Assembly: GCA_900549705.1 (NCBI GenBank)
Contig: URPI01000072.1
Location: 1 to 10,453, forward strand
Reading direction: 5' to 3'
Origin: an uncultured Eubacteriales bacterium
GTDB lineage: Bacteria > Bacillota > Clostridia > Oscillospirales > Oscillospiraceae
DNA: 10,453 nt
Positions within the stretch are counted from its first letter, which is position 1, and every line of letters starts with the position of its first letter. A program made the position numbers and the translations under genes. A model generated the notes under the pieces. It was not told where the DNA came from and did not search any database. It saw only the letters and a program-made list of their open reading frames with translations. Below are positions 1 through 5,723 of the stretch, one piece after another.

Positions 1-54
1 GTTCTGGCGCTGTTCATCTGTATGATAATTCTTTTCTGCATAAGGTTCTGCCAC
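1..54 (-). CDS. 5' end of an unidentified gene downstream of pcfB (continues beyond the window)
   Basis: Only 18 codons are visible, reading from a GTG at 54-52 to the window edge without a stop (start VAEPYAEKNYHTDEQ, the first residue becoming Met). The start is chosen because the last codons of pcfB contain AAGGAGG, leaving nine bases before this GTG. The gene start is therefore just 3' of the pcfB stop, an arrangement that favours translational coupling. An ATG in another frame, about 20 bases after the ribosome binding site, is a poorer choice. In related elements pcfB is often followed by a VirD4-like coupling protein, but the visible residues show no membrane segment or motif, so no product is assigned. 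Confidence 0.45.
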   Translation of the reverse strand, partial: MAEPYAEKNYHTDEQRQN

Positions 55-55
55 T

Positions 56-718
56 CTATCGTTCCTCCTTGATGATCTTTTTTTCAATGTGAAGCTCTGT
101 CTGCACTTCCGCCACGCTGTCCTTCTGGGACTGGCGTATTTTCTGGAGCGCTGCTCGGACAGAGGGGCGGGATTCAGTAGCCGTATTGCTGGGCATAGAG
201 CCACGCCCGGACGGATCGGAGTTTTCCGTCTGGGCCATAGTAGGGTTTTGCTGTTCCTTCTCCGGCGGCGTTAGAATCTGCTCCAACAGCGCCTCACTGT
301 CGGCAATCTCCTTGTCGATGGGTTCTACCTCCGCCCGGGCTGTCTGAGATACGGTGCCCAATCCCAGACGCTCTACAATTCGGCTGAGCTTGGCAGCATC
401 CTCCGCCCGGACCAAAATATCTGTTACGGCGCTGGGGGCCTTGTCTTTCAGCGCGCAGTAGAGAACGCCATAGCGCTTTGCCTCCTGTGCAAATTCTTTG
501 AGCCGATCCGGCGGGATAGAGAATACCGTCAGTTCCTTACCAGATTTCAGCAGCGCCCGCAATGTGGTGTGGCCTCTGGTTTTCTGCTCGGCACGGTTCA
601 GTGCCATCAGCATGGCCGCCAGATGTTCTGCGCCCTTTCCGGCAAGCTTTAAGGTGTATTCCATCCCTTCGATGGAGTACCGGACGATCTGTTCAGCGGC
701 CTGTCCGCTGGTATCCAT
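56..718 (-). CDS. pcfB: PcfB/DUF3801 family conjugation protein
   Basis: This 220-residue protein resembles the PcfB/DUF3801 family, which is encoded beside relaxases and VirD4-like coupling proteins in Gram-positive conjugative elements. In enterococcal pCF10, PcfB is a cytoplasmic factor that helps bring DNA or relaxosome to the coupling protein. The N-terminal 125 residues are a compact alpha/beta region with the family-like segments around residues 60-66 (GKELTVF) and 113-123 (RIVERLGLGTV). Residues 126-180 are polar, acidic and proline-rich, probably a flexible linker. A basic tail around residues 184-196 contains RPSVRAALQKIRQ. ATG 718 is preferred to a possible start at 763 because AAGGAGG lies nine bases upstream of it. 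The gene overlaps the relaxase end by 26 nt in another frame, so the two are probably co-translated. Confidence 0.85.
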   Translation of the reverse strand: MDTSGQAAEQIVRYSIEGMEYTLKLAGKGAEHLAAMLMALNRAEQKTRGHTTLRALLKSGKELTVFSIPPDRLKEFAQEAKRYGVLYCALKDKAPSAVTDILVRAEDAAKLSRIVERLGLGTVSQTARAEVEPIDKEIADSEALLEQILTPPEKEQQNPTMAQTENSDPSGRGSMPSNTATESRPSVRAALQKIRQSQKDSVAEVQTELHIEKKIIKEER

Positions 719-1970
719 GGGGTTGCACCTCCTTGTCCTGTGTTGTGGTTTGAATTCTTTCAAGGGTTTCGGTCATATGAATTGACCGGGTTTGAATCTG
801 CTTACATAGACTCACCTCCCTTCGCAGCGGCTTCATTTCACTTGTAAGCCGGTCAATTTCAAGCTGAATTGCAGCCGCTTTCTCCGGTTCTGTTTCCCGG
901 TGGTGCTGAGTGTAGAGCCGATTCCGCTGCCGGGTCAGCACCTTGATTTCTCCCTCCCGGCGCTCCAAAAACGCAGAAAGCTGCACATCCGTATCCAGGT
1001 GATAGGTGTGCAGCAGTCTGATTTCCTGTGTGTAGTTGTTTAAGTGGCGGAGATCTTCCCGGAGAAGAAAGTGCATCCTCCTGGAAGATCGCGGATGCTT
1101 TGGGAAGATGCCCAGCCGGTAGCAGTAGTAGAGATACAGCCGCCGAAGATGGGGCTTCTTCCGCTTTGGCAGGGTTCCACGGAGACGGTAATGCCTCCGC
1201 GGCAAAGCAACGGTCAGCTGTTTCTTTGCTGGAAGGGATCGTCCCAGGTGCTTGCGAATCTCCGACATGGAATACTGTTCGCCCAGATTTCGTTTCAGCC
1301 GGAAGAACCGCTCCTTACCCGGTGGTCGAACGGATAAGTCCTGCCCGATTCTGTATGCGTATCCCATGGCTTTCAGGGCATGAAAAAATTGCTGCTCCGT
1401 TTGGGAAACAGCAATGGCATGGTCAATATCCGATTGAATGAGACTGCGCCATGTGGGTGCGCCGCGCTTCTCTGCGGCAATTTCTCCGTGATGTCGGGTG
1501 GCTCCCGGCTGGGGATGCTCAATGACGGATAGTCCGTATTCCCGGCATAGCCGGTCTGATGCATCCCGCATCCGGTGGAGAAAGGCTGCGTCGGAGTGGA
1601 AGCGCTTGCCGTCCCCAAAGGATACAGAGTTCAGTACAAAGTGATTGTGCAGATGCCCACGATCCAGGTGGGTGGCAATCACTACCTGGAACCGATCTCC
1701 CCAGAGTTCATTCGCAAGCTGCATTCCAATTTGATGAGCCTGATCCGGTGTTACCTCCCCAGGCGCAAAAGACTGGTAGGCGTGATATGCAACGCGCCCA
1801 CCAGTCTTTCCAAAGTGCTTTTTAACGGCATTCATCTCCGCTGCCGCCGTGTCCGGGAAACAGTTCAGCCCGGATACATAGGTTTTTGCGTCCGTTTTCT
1901 GTTCGTTGACAATGTACTTGAGGACGCTGGCAAGGTGGCCCTTGGTGGGCCAGATTTTTGTGGTGGCCAT
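693..1970 (-). CDS. MobA/VirD2-type (MOBP-like) relaxase
   Basis: This is a 425-residue relaxase, the enzyme that nicks one strand at oriT, stays covalently attached to the 5' end and pilots it into the recipient. The nuclease domain covers about residues 1-170. Tyr19 in LKYIVN is the likely nucleophile. The metal-binding histidine motif is HLDRGHLHNHFVLN at residues 101-114, with His101, Asp103, His106, His108 and His110. A further family-like segment is AYHAYQSF at 61-68. Residues 250-310 are very rich in Arg and Lys and may bind DNA; the C-terminal third (about 330-400) is charged and helical. ATG 1970 has GGGAG five bases upstream. In comparable elements the relaxase directly follows mobC; here the two are about 2.5 kb apart with antisense genes between them, so this gene probably needs its own promoter or readthrough. 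It overlaps pcfB by 26 nt. Family assignment is firm; oriT specificity is unknown. Confidence 0.93.
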   Translation of the reverse strand: MATTKIWPTKGHLASVLKYIVNEQKTDAKTYVSGLNCFPDTAAAEMNAVKKHFGKTGGRVAYHAYQSFAPGEVTPDQAHQIGMQLANELWGDRFQVVIATHLDRGHLHNHFVLNSVSFGDGKRFHSDAAFLHRMRDASDRLCREYGLSVIEHPQPGATRHHGEIAAEKRGAPTWRSLIQSDIDHAIAVSQTEQQFFHALKAMGYAYRIGQDLSVRPPGKERFFRLKRNLGEQYSMSEIRKHLGRSLPAKKQLTVALPRRHYRLRGTLPKRKKPHLRRLYLYYCYRLGIFPKHPRSSRRMHFLLREDLRHLNNYTQEIRLLHTYHLDTDVQLSAFLERREGEIKVLTRQRNRLYTQHHRETEPEKAAAIQLEIDRLTSEMKPLRREVSLCKQIQTRSIHMTETLERIQTTTQDKEVQPHGYQRTGR

Positions 1971-2017
1971 AAAGCTCCCTTTGTTATATACATTACTCTT
2001 TTACGATTGCTTGCAAG

Positions 2018-2111
2018 TTCAGAATGTTGAAATGTGGCGTATTTCTTAGATTCAGCAGAATTTAATAGTGCGTATTGTAGTAAAATAAGAAAATATTAAT
2101 ATTGCGTATTG
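2018..2111. repeat. Three GCGTATT-centred repeats at 33-34 bp spacing in the divergent intergenic region
   Basis: GCGTATT occurs at 2037-2043, 2070-2076 and 2104-2110, so the starts are 33 and 34 bp apart, close to three helical turns. The first two units also share TTCAG exactly 19 bases before the core (2018 and 2051). The second and third share a longer stretch, TTAATAGTGCGTATTG at 2062-2077 and TTAATATTGCGTATTG at 2096-2111 (15 of 16 identical). A fourth core lies at 3540-3546, before the second cargo gene. The array sits between the relaxase and the ATPase gene, which are transcribed away from each other, so it could be an operator for one or both. No convincing sigma-70 promoter stands out; TTGTAG at 2075 with TAATAT at 2097 is a weak plus-strand candidate. 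A regulator is not identified. Confidence 0.6.
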
Positions 2112-2149
2112 CTGATTCTTCTGCTAGTATATAATTGGAGATGATTGAT

Positions 2150-3508
2150 ATGCTTTTCAAAAGAAAAATCTACGGCAAGTTTTTGACGTGGAAAACAGAA
2201 GCGATGGGGCGAAAGGCTCTGCTTGTGGAAGGGGCGCGCCGAATCGGAAAGTCTACCATTGTCGAGGAATTTGCAAAAAACGAATACAAAAGCTATATAC
2301 TAATCGACTTTGCAAAAACAGGTGATGATGTAAAATCGTATTTCTATCAGCATTTGACTGACTTGGATACTTTATATATGCTTCTCTCTGTCCATTACGG
2401 AGTAAAGCTGTATGAACGTGAAAGTGTAATAATATTCGATGAGGTACAGCTGTTTCCGAAGGCCAGAGAAGCAATTAAATATTTGGTTGCGGACGGACGA
2501 TACGACTTTATGGAAACTGGCTCCCTTATTTCTATCAAAGAGAATGTGAAGGATATTGTAATTCCTTCGGAGGAACGGCATATTAAGATGTACCCTCTGG
2601 ACTTTGAAGAGTTTTGCTGGGCATTAGAAGAAGAACCGCTAATTCAGTATATTAGATCCTGTTTTGAGAAGAAAGAACCATTGGAAAGAAGTATCCACAA
2701 TAAAGCTATGCTGCTTTTCAAACAGTATATGTTGGTTGGTGGAATGCCCATGAGTATCGTTGCTTTTCTGGAAAATCACAAAGATTTCGGTGCAGCCGAC
2801 ATGGAAAAACGGGATATTCTAGAGCTCTATCGGAACGATATTATGAAAATTAAAGCGCAGTATCGTTCAAAAGTTTTGGCAATCTTCGACCAGATTCCTG
2901 GTTTACTGTCCCGCCACGAAAAGCGCGTTGTATTTAATCGAGTTGTGGAGGGTTCTTCCGCTGATCAGTATGAAGAAACGTTCTTCTGGCTTTCTGATTC
3001 TATGGTGTCAAATGAGTGCCATCGGGCCAGTGATCCCAACGTGGGATTGTCACTCAGTGAATCCGACACATATATTAAATGCTATATGGGTGACACAGGG
3101 CTGCTGGTCAGCCATGCCTTTGATGAGAACGAACTACTTGAGGACGAGGTCTACAAACAAATCCTTGCAGGCAAGTTAGGGCTCAACGAAGGAATGCTCT
3201 ACGAAAATGTGATTTCCCAGATGCTCACAGCCAATGGGCACCGTTTATTTTTCTATACGCATTATAGCGAAGAAAAACGCCGCAATGACATTGAAATTGA
3301 CTTCATTATCTCGAATAACAGCAAAACAAAATATAAGATGTATCCCATTGAGGTGAAGTCCGGTACGAACTATTCTACAAAATCACTGTTGAAATTCAAA
3401 GAGAAATATAATCGACGTATTGGCTGCTGTTATATTATTCATCCCAGAAATTTGATTGTGAAGGATGATATTCTTTGCATTCCACCGTATATGACAATTT
3501 GCCTTTAA
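2150..3508 (+). CDS. AAA-family ATPase with C-terminal DUF4143 nuclease-like domain
   Basis: This 452-residue protein belongs to the large AAA_14/DUF4143 family (COG1373-type), common in gut bacteria and archaea but without a settled function. The N-terminal ATPase has Walker A GARRIGKST at 28-36 (Lys34), Walker B VIIFDEVQ at 93-100 (Asp97, Glu98) and a sensor-like TGS at 123-125. Family-typical VGGMP (196-200) and GDTGLL (314-319) follow. The C-terminal part has PD-(D/E)XK-like residues: Glu352 in LYEN, Asp384 in IEIDFII and IEVKSG at 400-405 (Glu401, Lys403). The length is normal for an intact member. ATG 2150 is chosen because homologues start like MLFKRKIY and TTGGAG lies nine bases upstream; earlier in-frame TTG 2135 and ATG 2141 are less likely. 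It is on the strand opposite the transfer genes, is AT-richer than they are, and is followed 58 nt later by the HEPN-motif gene. Confidence 0.9.
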   Translation: MLFKRKIYGKFLTWKTEAMGRKALLVEGARRIGKSTIVEEFAKNEYKSYILIDFAKTGDDVKSYFYQHLTDLDTLYMLLSVHYGVKLYERESVIIFDEVQLFPKAREAIKYLVADGRYDFMETGSLISIKENVKDIVIPSEERHIKMYPLDFEEFCWALEEEPLIQYIRSCFEKKEPLERSIHNKAMLLFKQYMLVGGMPMSIVAFLENHKDFGAADMEKRDILELYRNDIMKIKAQYRSKVLAIFDQIPGLLSRHEKRVVFNRVVEGSSADQYEETFFWLSDSMVSNECHRASDPNVGLSLSESDTYIKCYMGDTGLLVSHAFDENELLEDEVYKQILAGKLGLNEGMLYENVISQMLTANGHRLFFYTHYSEEKRRNDIEIDFIISNNSKTKYKMYPIEVKSGTNYSTKSLLKFKEKYNRRIGCCYIIHPRNLIVKDDILCIPPYMTICL

Positions 3509-3535
3509 GGAAGTAAAGAGAACCTGACTGGTATG

Positions 3536-3547
3536 TAGTGCGTATTG
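3536..3547. repeat. Fourth copy of the TAGTGCGTATTG repeat, before the second cargo gene
   Basis: TAGTGCGTATTG here is identical over 12 bases to 2066-2077. It sits between the ATPase stop and the ribosome binding site of the following gene, three bases before AAGGAGG. Together the two copies bracket the ATPase gene as short direct repeats, and one copy precedes each cargo gene. It could be a regulatory site, or a trace of cassette insertion or duplication. No promoter can be recognised in the 58-base gap. Confidence 0.5.
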
Positions 3548-3566
3548 AGAAGGAGGGCGATGGAAT

Positions 3567-4376
3567 TTGCCAAGCAAATCGAAACAACAGTATAAACAGT
3601 ATGCGATAAATACGGTTGAAGACGCATGTGCTGTGTTGAAGGGGCTTATTGTCCCGGTGATACTTGGCATGGAGAAATTTGAGCAGTATTCGAAGGAAGC
3701 CCAGAAGATTCTGATTAAATATAAGAATGTAGAAGAAATCCCAGCTGATGTTTATGATTCGGTTCATGACAAATTACTATATCAACAGCGAGAGTTACTT
3801 CGATTTATAGCGGATCATCAAACATCGTCGTTTTCATATATAGATGTTAGAAAGAAATTTGAAAAGCAGGGCTTTCTAAAAAGAAAACTATCTACCAGAA
3901 GCAGTGAAACACTTAATGAGTTGCTAGAGTTGCGTAATTGGTCATTTCATAACGTACAGTCAATGTTTGTTGCGGATATTGAATTAGCAAAGAGATCGAT
4001 ACCCCCGGAATTGCAAGGAATTGCGGAGATCAAGCCAATGCTTAACCCGATTGTTATCAGAAAGGTTAAAAGCTATAAACGAGAGATGCTTGAAGGCTTT
4101 GTTCATCACAATAGCGTCAGATTGGAACAATTTAAGGTTGTTCTTTCTGATATGAAGGAAGATTATCAAGAGATGTTTAGCTTACTTCCGGATCAATCGT
4201 CAGTGATTGTAGGCATAGGGAAAAATTCTAAGGTTCAATATGTTGTGCAGGAAATTAGTGGACAGAGTGAAAAATCAGCGGGAAAAGATATCGCGGCTGT
4301 TTCAATGGGAATTCAAAAAGGACGATTTGATGGAACAGATGAGGCAATTCAAAAACTGCTGCGTAGAGATAATTGA
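3567..4376 (+). CDS. Uncharacterised helical protein with HEPN-like RNxxxH motif (possible RNase toxin)
   Basis: I do not recognise this 269-residue protein as a named family. It looks soluble and mostly alpha-helical, with no signal peptide or membrane segment. In the helix SETLNELLELRNWSFHN the residues Arg123, Asn124 and His128 form RNxxxH (bases 3933-3950), the catalytic signature of HEPN ribonucleases found in many abortive-infection and toxin-antitoxin systems. Helices on both sides, at about 15-55 and 62-85 before and 165-205 after, would suit a HEPN bundle. The C-terminal 60 residues contain a short beta-rich stretch (SSVIVGIGKNSKVQYVV). The start is inferred to be TTG 3567, ten bases after AAGGAGG; ATG 3560 is only three bases from it and opens an 11-codon ORF in another frame. 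Probably co-transcribed with the ATPase gene. The coding call is good; RNase activity is inferred from one motif. Confidence 0.75.
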   Translation: MPSKSKQQYKQYAINTVEDACAVLKGLIVPVILGMEKFEQYSKEAQKILIKYKNVEEIPADVYDSVHDKLLYQQRELLRFIADHQTSSFSYIDVRKKFEKQGFLKRKLSTRSSETLNELLELRNWSFHNVQSMFVADIELAKRSIPPELQGIAEIKPMLNPIVIRKVKSYKREMLEGFVHHNSVRLEQFKVVLSDMKEDYQEMFSLLPDQSSVIVGIGKNSKVQYVVQEISGQSEKSAGKDIAAVSMGIQKGRFDGTDEAIQKLLRRDN

Positions 4377-4403
4377 ACGCCAACAGATATATTTCGAGGT
4401 TAA

Positions 4404-4441
4404 GCCTTAATTTACCTTGGAAATTGAATAATATTAAAGGC
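4404..4441. terminator. Weak hairpin between convergent genes
   Basis: GCCTT at 4404-4408 pairs with AAGGC at 4437-4441, and three more A/T pairs form beyond a one-base bulge; an inner AATTT/AAATT pair lies within. It sits in the 89-base gap where the plus-strand cargo and minus-strand mobC converge, a place where a terminator would be useful. The stem is short and AT-rich and there is no clean T-run on either strand, so this is only a candidate. Confidence 0.2.
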
Positions 4442-4465
4442 AATGTGTTTTGCGCCGTTGTTTCC

Positions 4466-4786
4466 TCATTGGGGACTGATTACAGCGTTACTGATTTCCT
4501 GAACCGTCTGGCGAAATAGATTTACTACTTCATCATAGTGTTGCACATCAATCACATTCAGCGCATGTGCCTTCTTTGCAATTTGATTCAGGTTATTCCC
4601 GCAGTAATAGAGCTGCCGCATCATCGGATAGAAGTCCGGTGGCGGCAGCTCTTTTGGCTGAAATCCACAAATAAGCTGGCGCAAAAATGCGGCCCGTGAA
4701 AGGCCGCATTTCGCCGCTTGGGTACTGAGCTTTTCCAGCTCGTCATCGCTGAGCCATATCTGGACCAGGTTATTTCTTTTTCGCAT
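4466..4786 (-). CDS. mobC: MobC-family relaxosome accessory protein
   Basis: This 106-residue protein matches the MobC family (bacterial mobilisation protein), which binds near oriT and helps the relaxase open and nick DNA. Residues 1-45 read as a ribbon-helix-helix domain: a short strand NLVQIWLS, then helices spanning DDELEKLSTQAAKCG and SRAAFLRQLICG. The second half carries the family's YYCGNNLNQIAKKAH at 60-74, followed by a final helix ending in SNAVISPQ. ATG 4786 has AGGAGG four bases upstream, located inside the overlapping 35-codon ORF. Normally the relaxase gene follows at once; here the next feature downstream is the end of an antisense cargo gene, 89 bases away. Confidence 0.88.
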   Translation of the reverse strand: MRKRNNLVQIWLSDDELEKLSTQAAKCGLSRAAFLRQLICGFQPKELPPPDFYPMMRQLYYCGNNLNQIAKKAHALNVIDVQHYDEVVNLFRQTVQEISNAVISPQ

Positions 4787-4877
4787 ACTGCCTCCTTTGG
4801 TCGGGGTTACAGGGGGTTCCCCCTGACAAGTGCCTTTGTGGTATTACAAAGGCGTTGCTTGCTATAGCGTTTGACAT
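4770..4877 (-). CDS. Possible 35-residue ORF overlapping mobC
   Basis: An ORF of 35 codons starts at ATG 4877 and stops at TAA 4770-4772. It begins MSNAIASNAFVIPQRH and ends QYAKKK. It has a good ribosome binding site (GGAGG at 4884-4888, six bases before ATG), starts 17 bases after the PP-loop gene, and overlaps mobC by 17 bases with the mobC ribosome binding site inside it, so translation through it could feed mobC. It resembles no family I know. It also covers both inverted repeats, so its sequence may be constrained as DNA rather than as protein. It could be a leader peptide, a small protein or a chance ORF. Confidence 0.38.
   Translation of the reverse strand: MSNAIASNAFVIPQRHLSGGTPCNPDQRRQYAKKK
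4810..4825. repeat. Inverted repeat CAGGGGG-TT-CCCCCTG
   Basis: Seven-base perfect arms separated by two bases, just upstream of mobC. The loop is too short for a normal RNA hairpin without opening the top pair, and no T-run follows on either strand, so a terminator is unlikely. It is better viewed as a protein-binding palindrome or part of an origin of transfer. Confidence 0.65.
4832..4853. repeat. Perfect 8-bp inverted repeat with 6-base loop
   Basis: GCCTTTGT (4832-4839) and ACAAAGGC (4846-4853) form an 8-bp stem around GGTATT. It lies six bases from the CAGGGGG palindrome, inside the short region between the PP-loop gene and mobC. No T-run follows. An inverted repeat of this size next to mobC is what an oriT recognised by a MOBP-type relaxase commonly shows. 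Confidence 0.7.
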
Positions 4878-4894
4878 GGTACACCTCCGCCACG

Positions 4895-5677
4895 TTACGC
4901 ATGATCTTCCAGCTGCGCCGCTGCCTTTTCTTCAGCTGCAAACCGCTGATCCAACTGCTCCACGCTCCAGTTTGACCGAAACTGTCCCAGGGGGCCGGGG
5001 CCAAATTGCGCTCTTGCCCGCTGATCCATGGTAAGCAGCTGTGCCCAAAGCTGAGGATGAAATTGCCGGAGTTTCCGCAGCTCTCCGATACGCTGGAACG
5101 GACAGCACCAGCAGGACGCCCGATGGTAGATCCGATACAGGCCGCCGAAGTCAAACCCACGGGCATAGCAATACTCTAACGCCTGCGCTTCCGTGACGCC
5201 CCATTCCACCAGCGGATACTGCTCATTCTTGCAGCGCTTGGCTTCATCGGCGGCAATCCCCACATAGTGTAGGGCATGATACTCCCCCTTGAGCCGATTC
5301 ACTTCCTTGGTAATCAGGTGCGTTTTAAGCTGCCCGGTACACCACCTGACCCGAATACCGGGCCAGCCATTTCCATAGGGCGGAACGCCCAGTTTCTTGC
5401 GGCGCTCCAAAGCGCTGGCCCTCGTCTTTGGCTCATCGAACATGAGATGTTCAAAGCCCTGTGGATGGCGCAGAACAGTGATATGAATGCCCCGTTCCTG
5501 GTACAGCAGCGCATCCACTTTGGAAAGATGGTCATACATTTCGGGGAACTCCATGCCGGTGTCTGCATACAGTACGGCATCAATGGGCATTCCGTGCTCC
5601 AGCATCATGAGCAACATGGCGGTACTGTCCTTGCCGCCAGACAGGCTGACGGCATGGTAATCTTTTGTCTTGTTCAT
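4895..5677 (-). CDS. PP-loop PAPS reductase-like protein (COG0175-type)
   Basis: This 260-residue protein has the PP-loop SGGKDST at 13-19 and ADTGMEFPE at 38-46, typical of the PAPS reductase/ATP pyrophosphatase superfamily, which activates a substrate with a nucleotide. RWCTGQLK at 111-118 and GIAADEAKR at 140-148 also match the wider family. A cysteine cluster CWCCP (Cys189, 191, 192) together with Cys113 could hold an Fe-S cluster or zinc. The C-terminal ECGTC-like motif of true assimilatory PAPS reductases is not seen, and no sulfate assimilation genes are nearby, so sulfate reduction is unlikely. Relatives such as DndC act in DNA phosphorothioation, and mobile elements often carry members of unknown role. 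ATG 5677 has AGGAGG five bases upstream. The gene lies 46 bases after the methylase-helicase, probably in one operon. Nucleic-acid modification is a guess. Confidence 0.85.
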   Translation of the reverse strand: MNKTKDYHAVSLSGGKDSTAMLLMMLEHGMPIDAVLYADTGMEFPEMYDHLSKVDALLYQERGIHITVLRHPQGFEHLMFDEPKTRASALERRKKLGVPPYGNGWPGIRVRWCTGQLKTHLITKEVNRLKGEYHALHYVGIAADEAKRCKNEQYPLVEWGVTEAQALEYCYARGFDFGGLYRIYHRASCWCCPFQRIGELRKLRQFHPQLWAQLLTMDQRARAQFGPGPLGQFRSNWSVEQLDQRFAAEEKAAAQLEDHA

Positions 5678-5723
5678 TTTAACCTCCTATGATTAGGTGA
5701 AATTTGTTAGCTATGGGTGTTCT

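Larger units (their letters stand above)
4807..4875. other. Candidate origin of transfer (oriT)
   Basis: The region holds two adjacent inverted repeats and lies directly upstream of mobC, the usual place for oriT in mob modules. No nic sequence could be matched to a known consensus with confidence. The assignment rests on position and structure only. The separation of the relaxase gene from mobC does not argue against it, because the relaxase acts in trans. Confidence 0.35.

Noticed and set aside
718..763. Start of pcfB at the upstream ATG 763
   Set aside because: ATG 718 has a near-perfect ribosome binding site nine bases upstream and begins the conserved part of the protein; the extra 15 residues are basic, unlike the family start, and overlap the relaxase end.
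1028..1441. 137-residue plus-strand ORF opposite the relaxase
   Set aside because: It is antisense to the relaxase reading frame, has no convincing ribosome binding site and no recognisable domain.
2018..2111. The 33-34 bp spaced repeats as a CRISPR array
   Set aside because: The shared core is only 7-16 bases, the units are otherwise divergent and AT-rich, there are only three, and no cas gene is present.
2107..2135. TATAAT at 2130-2135 as the promoter of the ATPase gene
   Set aside because: Transcription would start at about 2142, after the ribosome binding site at 2137-2140, giving a nearly leaderless message. No good -35 lies at the right distance.
1985..4445. Cargo block as an insertion sequence or transposon
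   Set aside because: No transposase, recombinase or matching terminal inverted repeats can be found at its edges; the only repeats are the internal GCGTATT copies.
4807..5166. 119-residue minus-strand ORF
   Set aside because: It lies mostly inside the PP-loop gene in another frame, lacks family features, and its start has no ribosome binding site comparable with the neighbours.
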